Part shown: positions 11,294-23,998 of the stretch, in pieces
Layout: each line of letters begins with the position of its first letter
Numbering within the stretch: the first letter of the stretch is position 1
Notes under the pieces: generated by a model
Seen by the model: the letters and a program-made list of their open reading frames with translations, nothing else
What the model was told of the DNA's origin: nothing
Database searches by the model: none
NCBI RefSeq assembly: GCF_002198735.1
Contig: NZ_MWLO01000115.1
Coordinates: 1-64,000 of the forward strand
Length of the DNA stretch: 64,000 bases
Source of the DNA: Ideonella sp. A 288
GTDB lineage: Bacteria; Pseudomonadota; Gammaproteobacteria; Burkholderiales; Burkholderiaceae_C
Direction: 5' to 3'
Made by a program: the position numbers and the translations under genes

Positions 11294-12301
11294 ATGCTGG
11301 CCGACCAGGCCCTGCTCGATGGTGTGCTCGCGCCCGACGGCGTGCGGCAGCGCCGTGCCGTGGCCAAGGCGATCACGCTGCTCGAATCCACCCGCGCCGA
11401 CCACCGCGCACGTGCCGATGCGCTGCTCGATGCGCTGCTGCCGCACAGCGGTCGCTCGTTCCGCCTGGGCATCAGCGGCGTGCCGGGCGTGGGCAAGAGC
11501 ACCTTCATCGAAGGCCTGGGGCTGCATCTCATCGGCCTGGGCCACCGCGTGGCGGTGCTGGCGGTGGACCCCTCGTCCAGCGTCTCGGGCGGTTCGATCC
11601 TGGGCGACAAGACGCGCATGGAGCACCTGTCGGTGCACGAGCGCGCCTACATCCGCCCCAGCCCCAGCAGCGGCACGCTGGGCGGCGTGGCAGAGAAGAC
11701 GCGCGAGGCCATGCTGGTGTGCGAGGCCGCCGGCCACGACGTGGTGATCGTCGAGACCGTGGGCGTGGGCCAGAGCGAAACCGCTGTGGCCGGCATGACC
11801 GACATGTTCGTGCTGCTGCAGTTGCCCAATGCCGGCGACGACCTGCAGGCCATCAAGAAGGGCGTGATGGAACTGGCCGACCTGGTGGTCATCAACAAGG
11901 CCGACCTCGACGAGGCGGCGGCCACGCGGGCGCGGGCGCAGATCACCTCGTCGCTGCGGCTGATCGGTATGCACGGCAATCCGGACCACCTTCACCACGA
12001 CACCAGCGTGTGGCAGCCGCAGGTGATGCAGTTGAGCGCGCTGAAGGGCACGGGCCTGCCCGAGTTCTGGGCCGCCGTCAGCCGCTTCCGCACACTGCAG
12101 ACCGCCAATGGCCGGCTTGCCGCCCGCCGCCATGCGCAGGACCAGGCCTGGATGTGGGAACGCATCGACGCCGGCCTGCAACAGCGTTTCAAGTCCCATC
12201 CCGATGTGCGGGGCGCCTTGCCCGCACTCACCGACGACGTGCGCGCCGGCCGCGTCGCGGCTTCCGTGGCCGCGCGGCGGCTGCTCGACCTGTTCCATTG
12301 A
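11294..12301 (+). CDS. meaB: Methylmalonyl-CoA mutase GTPase chaperone MeaB (ArgK-like)
   Basis: 335 residues. G3E-family P-loop GTPase that loads and protects the B12 cofactor of the mutase encoded just upstream (26 bp gap). Visible motifs are the Walker A loop [27 protein letters not shown] (metal and switch I), [10 protein letters not shown] (switch II) and NKAD for guanine recognition. The C-terminal helical dimerisation part is complete. The start is ATG 11294, or GTG one codon earlier; the ribosome-binding site is weak, as expected with translational coupling to the mutase. Older databases label this family as lysine/arginine/ornithine transport kinase, but its position after the mutase supports the MeaB role. 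Confidence 0.94.
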   Translation: MLADQALLDGVLAPDGVRQRRAVAKAITLLESTRADHRARADALLDALLPHSGRSFRLGISGVPGVGKSTFIEGLGLHLIGLGHRVAVLAVDPSSSVSGGSILGDKTRMEHLSVHERAYIRPSPSSGTLGGVAEKTREAMLVCEAAGHDVVIVETVGVGQSETAVAGMTDMFVLLQLPNAGDDLQAIKKGVMELADLVVINKADLDEAAATRARAQITSSLRLIGMHGNPDHLHHDTSVWQPQVMQLSALKGTGLPEFWAAVSRFRTLQTANGRLAARRHAQDQAWMWERIDAGLQQRFKSHPDVRGALPALTDDVRAGRVAASVAARRLLDLFH

Positions 12302-12324
12302 GTTTCGACCGAGGAGAACCACAC

Positions 12325-13857
<1,533 letters not shown>

Positions 13858-13880
13858 GCGCGCGCCAGGAGAACCCAACC

Positions 13881-15911
<2,031 letters not shown>

Positions 15912-15922
15912 GGGAGGACGCG

Positions 15923-16387
15923 ATGAGCACCAAGCCCTTCCGCATCCTGGGCATCCAGCAGATCGCCATCGGCGGGCCCGACAAGGGCCGGCTCAAGTCG
16001 CTGTGGGTCGACATGTTCGGCCTGCAGGTCAAGAGCACCTTCGTCTCCGAGCGCGAGAACGTCGACGAGGACATCTGCGCGCTCGGCAGCGGCCCCACCG
16101 CGGTCGAGGTCGACCTGATGCAGCCGCTCGACCCCGACAAGAAGCCGGCGGTGCACGCCACGCCGCTGAACCACGTCGGCCTGTGGGTCGACGACCTGCC
16201 CAAGGCGGTGGAGTGGATGAGCGCGAACGGCGTGCGCTTCGCGCCGGGCGGCATCCGCAAAGGCGCCGCCGGCCACGACATCTGTTTCATCCACCCCAAG
16301 GGCAACGACGAGTTCCCGGTGGGCGGCGAGGGCGTGCTGATCGAACTGGTGCAGGCGCCGCCCGACGTGGTGGCCGCCCTGGGCTGA
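15923..16387 (+). CDS. VOC-fold protein, candidate methylmalonyl-CoA epimerase
   Basis: 154 residues with the paired beta-alpha-beta-beta-beta modules of the vicinal oxygen chelate superfamily. Likely metal ligands are Gln13 (QQIAIG), Glu62 or Asp64 (VEVDLMQ), His84 (NHVGLWV) and Glu141 (LIELVQ). By sequence alone it looks like a lactoylglutathione lyase. It starts 11 bp after pccA with GGAGG upstream and is the last gene of the propionyl/methylmalonyl-CoA operon, which otherwise lacks the epimerase needed to turn (S)- into (R)-methylmalonyl-CoA. I therefore favour the epimerase role. Gln at the first ligand position, instead of the His of classic epimerases, leaves doubt. Confidence 0.7.
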   Translation: MSTKPFRILGIQQIAIGGPDKGRLKSLWVDMFGLQVKSTFVSERENVDEDICALGSGPTAVEVDLMQPLDPDKKPAVHATPLNHVGLWVDDLPKAVEWMSANGVRFAPGGIRKGAAGHDICFIHPKGNDEFPVGGEGVLIELVQAPPDVVAALG

Positions 16388-16400
16388 TCGCGATCGCGTG

Positions 16401-16433
16401 GCGGCAGCCCCCTGCGCGGCGGGGGCCTGCCGC
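16401..16433 (+). terminator. Hairpin closing the methylmalonyl-CoA operon
   Basis: GCGGCAGCCCCC (16401-16412) pairs with GGGGGCCTGCCGC (16421-16433) with one bulged C and an 8-base loop. It lies 14 bases after the VOC gene stop. No U-tract follows; the TTAAAGT that comes next (16440-16446) could instead be the -10 of a short-leader promoter for panB. Confidence 0.5.
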
Positions 16434-16451
16434 AGGCCTTAAAGTGCCGTC

Positions 16452-17264
16452 ATGACCGCACCCGAACGCAAGCCCATGACGCTGCACCGCCTGCGCGCGA
16501 TGCACGCGGCCGGCGAGAAGCTGGCCATGCTCACCTGCTACGACGCCAGCTTCGCCCGCGTGCTGGACGAGGCCGGTGTCGACCTGCTGCTGATCGGCGA
16601 TTCGCTGGGCATGGTGCTGCAGGGCCGCGACAGCACGCTGCCGGTGACGCTGGACGACATGGTCTATCACACGCAATGCGTCGCGCGGGGCAACCGCTGG
16701 GCCTGGATCGTGGCCGACCTGCCGTTCGGCAGCTACCACGCCTCGGTGGCGCAGGGCATCGACAGCGCGGTGCGGCTGATGCAGGCCGGCGCGCACATGG
16801 TCAAGCTCGAAGGTGGCGGCTGGACGGTGCCGCTGGCCGCCGCGCTGGTGGAGCGCGGCATCCCGGTGTGCGGCCACCTGGGCCTGACACCGCAGTCGGT
16901 GCACGCGCTGGGCGGCTGGCGCGTGCAGGGGCGAGACGACCGGGCCGCCGCTCGGCTACGCCAGGAGTCGCGCGAACTGGCCGACGCCGGCGTGGCGATG
17001 ATGGTGCTCGAACTGATGCCCAGCGCGCTGGGGGCCGAGCTGGCCGAGGCCCTGCCGATGCCGCTGATCGGCATCGGTGCCGGCCCGGGCACGGCCGGCC
17101 AGGTGCTGGTGCTGCACGACATGCTGGGCCTGACCGGCGGGCGCGTGGCGCGCTTCGTCCGCAACTTCATGGCCGAGGGGGGCAGCATCGCCGACGCGGT
17201 GCGCCGCTACGTTGCCGCGGTCAAGGACGGCAGCTTTCCCGACCCCGCCCTGCACGGGTACTGA
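16452..17264 (+). CDS. panB: 3-methyl-2-oxobutanoate hydroxymethyltransferase
   Basis: 270 residues, normal length. It adds a hydroxymethyl group from methylenetetrahydrofolate to alpha-ketoisovalerate, giving ketopantoate, the first step of pantothenate synthesis. The TIM-barrel signature motifs are in place: [29 protein letters not shown] (Mg-binding Asp), [23 protein letters not shown] and GIGAGP. The start at ATG 16452 is only a few bases after a TTAAAGT -10-like element, which suggests a very short leader. panC follows after 19 bp, so the two form a panBC operon. Pantothenate is the CoA precursor, fitting the many CoA-ester genes around, but the linkage may be chance. Confidence 0.96.
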   Translation: MTAPERKPMTLHRLRAMHAAGEKLAMLTCYDASFARVLDEAGVDLLLIGDSLGMVLQGRDSTLPVTLDDMVYHTQCVARGNRWAWIVADLPFGSYHASVAQGIDSAVRLMQAGAHMVKLEGGGWTVPLAAALVERGIPVCGHLGLTPQSVHALGGWRVQGRDDRAAARLRQESRELADAGVAMMVLELMPSALGAELAEALPMPLIGIGAGPGTAGQVLVLHDMLGLTGGRVARFVRNFMAEGGSIADAVRRYVAAVKDGSFPDPALHGY

Positions 17265-17274
17265 GCATTCCTGA

Positions 17275-18120
<846 letters not shown>

Positions 18121-18200
18121 GCCTTGGCAGGCTGCGCGCCGTCTGGGGGCGCGGCCGCCGACGCCGGAGCATCGACGGCATGCGGCGGGGCAGGGCCCGC

Positions 18201-18242
18201 CGTCAGTGCATCTGCGTCAGTGCGTCGGCGTCAGTGCGCGCG
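18201..18242. repeat. Three 14-bp tandem repeats at the 3' end of infA
   Basis: CGTCAGTGC recurs at 18201, 18215 and 18229, each heading a 14-bp unit with a variable last five bases. The third unit contains the infA stop codon and final codons, so the repeat may have grown at the end of the extended infA tail. Confidence 0.55.
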
Positions 18243-18503
18243 TCGGGGCGCGCCGGCACCGCCGCCCGGGGCCGGGCCGCGGCGCTCGATGTGGCGGAAG
18301 GTGATGCGGCCCTTGGTGAGGTCGTAGGCCGACAGTTCCAGCGACACGGCATCGCCCGCCAGGATGCGGATGTGGTGCTTGCGCATCTTGCCCGACGTGT
18401 AGGCCACCAGGGTGTGGCCGTTGTCGAGCGTGACGCGGTAGCGCGAGTCGGGCAGCACCTCGGTGACCATGCCGTGCATCTCGATCAGTTCTTCCTTGGC
18501 CAT
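18231..18503 (-). CDS. infA: Translation initiation factor IF-1, long paralogue
   Basis: 90 residues against the usual 72. The OB-fold is complete: [21 protein letters not shown], the [20 protein letters not shown] core that contacts 16S rRNA in the A site, and [16 protein letters not shown]. After that comes an 18-residue Gly/Pro/Ala/Arg tail. AGGAGA lies 9 bases upstream of the start, so translation should be good. Beta-proteobacteria commonly carry a second IF-1 outside the ribosomal-protein operon, and this context (no ribosomal genes around) fits that copy. It is 54 bp downstream of a small gene of unknown function on the same strand and may share its transcript. Confidence 0.93.
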   Translation of the reverse strand: MAKEELIEMHGMVTEVLPDSRYRVTLDNGHTLVAYTSGKMRKHHIRILAGDAVSLELSAYDLTKGRITFRHIERRGPAPGGGAGAPRRAH

Positions 18504-18557
18504 GGCCGGGTCTCCTGGAGGGTGTGTTGGGGGTGTTCGATGAGGGGCGTGGTGCGA

Positions 18558-18788
18558 TCAGCCACCGGGGGCCTGGCGCAGCCAGGACATGCCGTGTTCG
18601 GTGGCGTGGGCGATCGCGGCCGCGTGGGTCGCGAAGCGGGCGTCGAGGCGGATCACCCGGTCATGGGTGCCACTGCCGCGTCCACTGCGGATGGAGACGG
18701 AGGGCGCGTAGCGGCCGTCGTCGAGCTGTCGGGTCATCGGTGAGACAAGGTACTTGCCCACCGCAAAGCGGTTGTTCGTCAGATTCAT
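18558..18788 (-). CDS. Conserved small protein of unknown function
   Basis: 76 residues, start MNLTNNRFAVGKYLVSP. It is compact, soluble and basic, with segments YAPSVSIRSGRGSGTHDRVIRL and FATHAAAIAHATEHGMSWL that look like a small beta sheet followed by a helix. I recall similar short proteins in Burkholderiales annotated as hypothetical, but I assign no function. The frame stays open far upstream; I chose this start because the upstream DNA forms two strong hairpins and would code for Arg/Cys-rich non-family sequence. infA follows on the same strand, so a link to translation or stress adaptation is possible. Confidence 0.7.
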   Translation of the reverse strand: MNLTNNRFAVGKYLVSPMTRQLDDGRYAPSVSIRSGRGSGTHDRVIRLDARFATHAAAIAHATEHGMSWLRQAPGG

Positions 18789-18801
18789 GCAGCGCCGCCT
18801 G

Positions 18802-18864
18802 ACGGGCAGGTTGCCCGTGGTACGGCATCGGGTTCTCAGGAAAAGTGGCTGGGCGAACCAGCCA
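18802..18864 (-). promoter_or_regulatory. Two-hairpin leader upstream of the small protein gene
   Basis: On the minus strand, TGGCTGG/CCAGCCA (18858-18864 with 18846-18852, 5-base loop TTCGC) is followed by ACGGGCA/TGCCCGT (18812-18818 with 18802-18808, 3-base loop). Both stems are perfect 7-mers, and the second ends 13 bases before the ATG. The loops do not match the ACGR loops of guanidine-II riboswitches. It could be a structured 5' UTR or a regulator site. Confidence 0.4.
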
Positions 18865-19042
18865 ATGTGGCAACCGCATCGGAGGGCCACGGGGGCCGAC
18901 TGGCGGTCGAACGATCGGGCTGAATGGAGGCGCCGGGCCGGACGCTCTGGGAAAGCGGGGCGAGGTGATGCGTGGTCAGCCTGGGCCGGATGGTAGCAGA
19001 GTAGGGCTTGCGGCGCTCTGACGGTATGCCAGCCGTCGCGCG

Positions 19043-19768
19043 TCAGGCCGGCCAGGCCGAGTCGGGCGCCGCAGCCTGCCTGGGCCTTTCGAAGCACAGC
19101 AGCCGGCCCTTGTAGCCGGCGTCGCCCTCGCGAGCACGACGATCGAGGCGCGATTCGCGCAGCGTGAACCCCATCGCCAGCATGCGGCGGTTGAAGGCGC
19201 TGCGGTTGCTGCGGTCGGGGTCGACGATCAGCACGCAGGCGCCGGGCTGGGCGTGCCGCTCGATGAAGCGGGGCAGGTGGCCGCCGTCGTCGCGTTCGTA
19301 GAGCACGTCGCTGCCGATGATCAGGTCGAAGCGGCCGACCACCGGGTCGCGCAGGGCGAAGCCGCTCGGCGAAGGCTCACCGTCCCACGGGCCATGCCGG
19401 TAGTGCAGCGGCAGCATCGCGTTGAGGCGCAGGTTCTCGCGCAAAAAGGCCTCTGCCAGCGGGTGGCAGTCGCTGGCGGTCACGTCGGCACCGCGGCGAT
19501 GGCACACCAGGCTGGCCAGTGCCAGGCCGCAGCCGATCTCGAGGATGCGATCGCCGGGCCTCAGCGTGCGCAGCGCCATGTGGGCCGCCAGGGCGCGGCC
19601 CGACGGCCACAGCAGGCCGAACAGCGGCCAGGTGGCCGACGAGATGCCGAGGGCCGCAGCCTCGCCGGCAACGTCGGCGAACTGCTGCCGGTCGAGCAGC
19701 GATCGGATCTGCAGGTCGGCGGTGCCGTCGACGGCGATGCATTCCTGCTTGGTGTCGTAACCTGGCAT
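19043..19768 (-). CDS. Class I SAM-dependent methyltransferase (Methyltransf_16-like)
   Basis: 241 residues from MPGYDTKQECIAV. The Rossmann core has motif I ILEIGCGLALASLVCHRRG for SAM binding, then VTASDCHPLAEAFLREN (motif II acid), and FDLIIGSDVLYERDD in the region where METTL-type protein and small-molecule methyltransferases bind substrate. An upstream section IRSLLDRQQFADVAGEAAALGISSATWPLFGLLWPSG is characteristic of this bacterial subgroup. The substrate is unknown. The frame is open for 60 more codons, but these are Pro/Cys-rich and unlike the family, so the internal ATG is preferred. It is a monocistronic-looking minus-strand gene. Confidence 0.8.
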   Translation of the reverse strand: MPGYDTKQECIAVDGTADLQIRSLLDRQQFADVAGEAAALGISSATWPLFGLLWPSGRALAAHMALRTLRPGDRILEIGCGLALASLVCHRRGADVTASDCHPLAEAFLRENLRLNAMLPLHYRHGPWDGEPSPSGFALRDPVVGRFDLIIGSDVLYERDDGGHLPRFIERHAQPGACVLIVDPDRSNRSAFNRRMLAMGFTLRESRLDRRAREGDAGYKGRLLCFERPRQAAAPDSAWPA

Positions 19769-20047
19769 CGGGTGCCCCGCGAAAGCCTGCGGCCCGCGGC
19801 CGACGGGCGGCTGCGGACGGGGTGGCAGGCATGGATCGGCGCAGTGCGGCGGGTCAGCGGCCAGGTGGGCGGCGGCGGGCGCAGGGTGCGCGGGCGCGCC
19901 GGTCGGCATGCACTCGGGGCAGAACGGAAACTCGCGCCAGGCAGGCACGCGAGCCTGGGCAGCATACGCGCAAAGCGGCGAGAGGATCGGCGGCTTGCCG
20001 CGCGCGGCATCGGCGGCGGGCGAGAGCGCCCGCGCGCCCGGCCCTGC

Positions 20048-20524
20048 TCAGGGGCGCACTTCGATGCGGTTGTCGACGCGCACGCCTTTGCCGCCCGCGT
20101 CAGCCACCGAGGCCGAGACGGCGTCGCGGGCCAGTGCCGAGCCGGCCACGCCGTCGATCACCAGGCGGGCGTCGTCCAGCACCGCCACGGCGTGAACGGC
20201 GCCGCGCAGGTCGGGCAGGAAGGCCGCGCTCAGCCACGACGGGTTGCCTACCTCGCCCACCTGCAGGCGGTCGGTGACGCGGTCTGCGCCGTACAGCACG
20301 CGCAGTCTGCGCAGCACCGCGGCGCGCTCGATCTCGTTGGGCACGCTGCCGCTCAGCACCACGCTGCCGGCGGCGAAATCCAGCCGCAGTCGCGGCAGCG
20401 GGATACCCGGCGCCGGCGATTCAGCGGCAGCCAGCGGCGCCGACGCGGCGGGGGCTGCGGCCTGCAGGCCGGCCAGGGCCGACAGGGCAAGCACGACGCC
20501 GGTGAGGGGAAACAGCTTTGGCAT
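20048..20524 (-). CDS. Periplasmic BON-like domain protein
   Basis: 158 residues. [22 protein letters not shown] is a clear signal peptide cleaved near residue 22. After a Pro/Ala linker, [29 protein letters not shown] is a typical BON half (beta-beta-alpha, often found in osmotically induced or OmpA-associated envelope proteins), and [20 protein letters not shown] to VRVDNRIEV resembles a second one. BON domains bind membrane lipids or peptidoglycan-associated surfaces; the partner here is unknown. It is divergent from the LysR-leuC unit and shares its 5' region. Confidence 0.65.
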   Translation of the reverse strand: MPKLFPLTGVVLALSALAGLQAAAPAASAPLAAAESPAPGIPLPRLRLDFAAGSVVLSGSVPNEIERAAVLRRLRVLYGADRVTDRLQVGEVGNPSWLSAAFLPDLRGAVHAVAVLDDARLVIDGVAGSALARDAVSASVADAGGKGVRVDNRIEVRP

Positions 20525-20683
20525 GGTCAGACAGCTTCAACAGGCCACGATGGGCCGGGACGATAGGCGAAGTCGGCACCGTTGGGGCCGTCCGCCGGTA
20601 TGGGTTGGGGTGGGTTGTGGCTTTGGCGCATCAGGTCCGGCACACCGAGCCGGCCCGTGCGGCGACCGCATTGTTGGCGAGGA

Positions 20684-20740
20684 TTCGTGGTTCACGAAGA
20701 TACGATTGACAATCGACGCAACCAATCGTGAATCACGAAG
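20684..20740. promoter_or_regulatory. LysR-leuC control region with paired dyads and a -35 element
   Basis: TTCGTG-GTT-CACGAA (20684-20698) and TCGTG-AAT-CACGA (20726-20738) are related dyads with centres 41 bp apart. Between them lie GATTG-A-CAATC (20704-20714) and the consensus -35 TTGACA (20706-20711). The layout suggests an autoregulatory LysR site overlapping the LysR-leu promoter; a good -10 is not seen. Confidence 0.5.
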
Positions 20741-20772
20741 GGTAACGTCGCGCCTGTCCCGTGTTGGCCGCC

Positions 20773-21726
20773 ATGCGCTTCGACCTCGTCACCCTCAACC
20801 TCGTCCTCGCGATCGCCGAGACGCGCAGCATCACGCGCGGCGCCGAGCACGAGCACCTGGCCTTGGCGGCGGCCAGCAAGCGGCTGTCCGACCTGGAGAC
20901 GAGGCTCGGCGTCACGCTGTTCGAGCGGCGGGCGCGTGGCGTCGAGCTGACCGAGGCCGGCCGCGCGCTGGTGCGCCACGTCCGCTCGTTGAACGCGTCG
21001 CTGCATGCGCTGGAGAGCGAGGTGGTGGAGTTCTCGCGCGGCGTGAAGGGCCACCTGCGCATCGTCGCCAATGCCAGCGCGATCGCCGAGTGCCTGCCCG
21101 CCGACCTGGCCGCCTTCTCGCGCGCGCACCCAGGCATCCGCATCAGCCTGGACGACCTCACCAGCGCCGAGATCCAGGCGGCGGTGGCCGAGGGCCGGGC
21201 CGATGTTGGCGTCTTCGTGCCGCCGCAACACGAGCCCCGGCTGGCCTGCCGGCCCTATCGCGAGGGCGAACTGGCCATCCTCGTGCCGGTCGGCCATGCA
21301 TTGGCCCGCAAGCCGGCGCACCCCTTCGACGCGCTGCTCGACTACGACATCGTCGGCCTGCACGTCGGCACCGCCGTCCACGAGCTGATGCGCGAGCGCG
21401 CGCAGGCGCTGGGCCGGCCGCTCAAGGTGCGGGTGCAGGTGCATGGTTTCGACGCCATCGCGCAGCTCGTCGAGGCCGGCCTCGGCGTGGCGGTGCTGCC
21501 GGCGGTGGTGGCCGAGCGCTTCTCGCGCGTGTTCCGCGTCAAGCCGCTGAAGCTGCTGGACGCCTGGGCGCGCCGCCGCTACCTGCTGGCGGTGCGGCAG
21601 CAGGAGGTGCTGCCCGCGGTGGTGCAGCGCTTCGTCGACGCCCTGTGCCCAGCCAGCGACCCCGCATCCCCCGTCGCCGCTCCGGCGGCGCGACAATCCC
21701 GCACCCGAAGGAGGCCTGTCCCATGA
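20773..21726 (+). CDS. LysR-family transcriptional regulator
   Basis: 317 residues. The N-terminal winged helix-turn-helix (residues 1-65: [61 protein letters not shown]) is followed by a periplasmic-binding-protein-like effector domain ([44 protein letters not shown]). The start is ATG 20773 at [11 protein letters not shown] four codons earlier is also possible. Its stop overlaps the leuC start (ATGA at 21723), so regulator and leucine enzymes are translated together. It may sense a leucine-pathway intermediate such as isopropylmalate, but the ligand is inferred from position only. Confidence 0.9.
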   Translation: MRFDLVTLNLVLAIAETRSITRGAEHEHLALAAASKRLSDLETRLGVTLFERRARGVELTEAGRALVRHVRSLNASLHALESEVVEFSRGVKGHLRIVANASAIAECLPADLAAFSRAHPGIRISLDDLTSAEIQAAVAEGRADVGVFVPPQHEPRLACRPYREGELAILVPVGHALARKPAHPFDALLDYDIVGLHVGTAVHELMRERAQALGRPLKVRVQVHGFDAIAQLVEAGLGVAVLPAVVAERFSRVFRVKPLKLLDAWARRRYLLAVRQQEVLPAVVQRFVDALCPASDPASPVAAPAARQSRTRRRPVP

Positions 21727-23147
21727 CCGCCCGCACCCTGTACGACAAGCTCTGGGACGACCACGTCGTCCACACCGAGGAGGACGGCACCGCCGTGCTC
21801 TACATCGACCGCCACCTGGTGCACGAGGTCACCAGCCCGCAGGCCTTCGAGGGCCTGCGACTGGCCGGGCGCAAGGTCTGGCGCATCAGCTCCATCGTCG
21901 CCACCGCCGACCACAACACGCCCACCACCGGCTGGGACAAGGGCTACGACGGCATCACCGATCCGATCAGCAAGCTGCAGGTCACCACGCTGGACGCCAA
22001 CATCCAGGCCTTCGGCGCGGCGGCGTACTTTCCGTTCCTGGACAAGCGCCAGGGCATCGTGCACGTCATCGGGCCGGAGCAGGGCGCCACGCTGCCGGGC
22101 ATGACGGTGGTCTGCGGCGACAGCCACACCAGCACGCACGGCGCCTTCGGCGCGCTGGCCCACGGCATCGGCACCAGCGAGGTCGAGCATGTGCTGGCCA
22201 CGCAGACGCTGCTGGCCAAGAAGGCGAAGAACATGCTGGTCAAGGTGGAAGGACAACTGCAGAAGGGCTGCAGCGCCAAGGACATCGCGCTGGCCATCAT
22301 CGGCCGCATCGGCACCGCCGGCGGCACCGGCTACACCATCGAGTTCGGCGGCTCGGCGATGCGCGCGCTCAGCATGGAAGGCCGCATGACGGTGTGCAAC
22401 ATGGCCATCGAGGCCGGCGCCCGCGCCGGCCTGGTGGCGGTGGACGAGGCCACCATCCAGTACGTCAAGGGCCGCACCTTCGCGCCCAAGGGCGTCGAGT
22501 TCGACCAGGCCGTGGCTTACTGGCGCACGCTGCGCAGCGACCCCGGCGCGCATTTCGACGCCGTGGTCGAGCTCGACGCGGCGACGATCCGCCCGCAGGT
22601 CACCTGGGGCACTTCGCCCGAGATGGTGCTGTCGATCGAAGATCGCGTGCCCGACCCCGACAAGGAGAAGGACGACGTCAAGCGCGGCTCGATCGAGCGC
22701 GCGCTGGCCTACATGGGCCTGGAGCCGAACAAGGCGCTCAACGACGTGCGCATCGACAAGGTCTTCATCGGCTCGTGCACCAACAGCCGCATCGAGGACA
22801 TGCGCGAGGCCGCCGCCGTGGTGCGCCGCATCGGCGGCCGCGTGGCCGGCAACGTGCGGCTGGCGCTGGTGGTGCCCGGTTCGGGCCTGGTCAAGGCGCA
22901 GGCCGAGGCCGAGGGCCTGCACGAGGTCTTCAAGGCCGCCGGCTTCGAATGGCGCGAGCCCGGCTGCAGCATGTGCCTGGCGATGAACGCCGACCGGCTC
23001 GAGCCCGGCGAACGCTGCGCCAGCACCAGCAACCGCAATTTCGAAGGCCGCCAGGGCGCCGGCGGCCGCACCCACCTCGTGAGCCCGGCGATGGCCGCCG
23101 CGGCCGCGATGAACGGGCACTTCGTCGACGTGCGCCGCATCGCCTGA
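21723..23147 (+). CDS. leuC: 3-isopropylmalate dehydratase large subunit
   Basis: 474 residues, full length. With LeuD it isomerises 2-isopropylmalate to 3-isopropylmalate in leucine synthesis. It is an aconitase-type [4Fe-4S] enzyme: [21 protein letters not shown] and [11 protein letters not shown] supply the three cluster cysteines, and TADHNTPT is the upstream active-site loop. The start codon overlaps the LysR stop. Entericidin and leuD follow. Key residues are all present. Confidence 0.97.
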   Translation: MTARTLYDKLWDDHVVHTEEDGTAVLYIDRHLVHEVTSPQAFEGLRLAGRKVWRISSIVATADHNTPTTGWDKGYDGITDPISKLQVTTLDANIQAFGAAAYFPFLDKRQGIVHVIGPEQGATLPGMTVVCGDSHTSTHGAFGALAHGIGTSEVEHVLATQTLLAKKAKNMLVKVEGQLQKGCSAKDIALAIIGRIGTAGGTGYTIEFGGSAMRALSMEGRMTVCNMAIEAGARAGLVAVDEATIQYVKGRTFAPKGVEFDQAVAYWRTLRSDPGAHFDAVVELDAATIRPQVTWGTSPEMVLSIEDRVPDPDKEKDDVKRGSIERALAYMGLEPNKALNDVRIDKVFIGSCTNSRIEDMREAAAVVRRIGGRVAGNVRLALVVPGSGLVKAQAEAEGLHEVFKAAGFEWREPGCSMCLAMNADRLEPGERCASTSNRNFEGRQGAGGRTHLVSPAMAAAAAMNGHFVDVRRIA

Positions 23148-23158
23148 AGGAGACCTCG

Positions 23159-23281
23159 ATGACCCGACTGACCTTTCTCCTGGCCGCCGCGCTGAGCCTG
23201 GCCGCCTGCAACACCCTCAAGGGCATGGGGCAGGACATCCAGAAGGCCGGCCAGACCATCGAGAGCGCCGCCCGCAAATGA
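23159..23281 (+). CDS. Entericidin A/B family lipoprotein
   Basis: 40 residues. [17 protein letters not shown] is a lipoprotein signal peptide with the lipidated Cys at position 17 (LAAC lipobox). The mature 24 residues, [23 protein letters not shown], are the entericidin pattern: short, amphipathic and membrane-associated. AAGGAGA lies 7 bases upstream of the ATG. It sits 11 bp after leuC and 44 bp before leuD, inside the leucine operon; I recall the same arrangement in other Burkholderiales. In enterobacteria entericidins form a toxin/antidote-like pair; here there is one copy and its role is unknown. Confidence 0.85.
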   Translation: MTRLTFLLAAALSLAACNTLKGMGQDIQKAGQTIESAARK

Positions 23282-23325
23282 CCACGCACGCTGCGCGCCC
23301 GCCGGGCGCCGGCGCAGGAGCCAAC

Positions 23326-23973
23326 ATGCAAGCCTTCACCGTGCACAAGGGCCTCGTGGCCCCGATGGACCGTGCCAACGTCGACACCGACGCCATCATT
23401 CCCAAGCAGTTCCTCAAGTCGATCAAGCGCTCGGGCTTCGGGCCCAACCTGTTCGACGAGTGGCGCTACCTCGACAAGGGCGAGCCCGGGCAGGAGCACG
23501 TGGTGCGCAAGCTCAACCCCGACTTCGTGCTCAACCAGCCGCGCTATGCCGGTGCGTCGATCCTGCTGGCGCGCGAGAACTTCGGCTGCGGATCGAGCCG
23601 CGAGCACGCGCCCTGGGCGCTCGACCAGTACGGCTTCCGCGCCATCATCGCGCCCAGCTTCGCCGACATCTTCTTCAACAACTGCTTCAAGAACGGCCTG
23701 CTGCCGATCGTGCTGCCCGAAGCCGCTGTGTCTCGCCTGTTCGACGAGGTGAATGGCTTCATCGGCTACCAGCTCACGATCGACCTGCCGCGCCAGGTGG
23801 TGGTCAAGGCCGACGGCAGCGAGATCCCGTTCGAGGTGCAGGCCTTCCGCAAGTACTGCCTGGTCAACGGCTTCGACGACATCGGCCTGACGCTGCGCCA
23901 CGCCGACAAGATCAAGGCCTTCGAGGCCGAGCGCCTGGCCCGCATGCCCTGGCTGAGCCAGCGCGTGCTGTGA
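23326..23973 (+). CDS. leuD: 3-isopropylmalate dehydratase small subunit
   Basis: 215 residues, the usual bacterial length. It is the swivelling domain partner of Leu[34 protein letters not shown] is the standard N-terminus; [15 protein letters not shown] is the substrate-binding loop. ATG 23326 has AGGAG 5 bases ahead; the frame opens earlier at an ATG overlapping the entericidin stop, but the added Pro/Gly-rich residues are not part of the family. Confidence 0.97.
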   Translation: MQAFTVHKGLVAPMDRANVDTDAIIPKQFLKSIKRSGFGPNLFDEWRYLDKGEPGQEHVVRKLNPDFVLNQPRYAGASILLARENFGCGSSREHAPWALDQYGFRAIIAPSFADIFFNNCFKNGLLPIVLPEAAVSRLFDEVNGFIGYQLTIDLPRQVVVKADGSEIPFEVQAFRKYCLVNGFDDIGLTLRHADKIKAFEAERLARMPWLSQRVL

Positions 23974-23998
23974 TTTCGACCCACGAGGACACCTGCAA

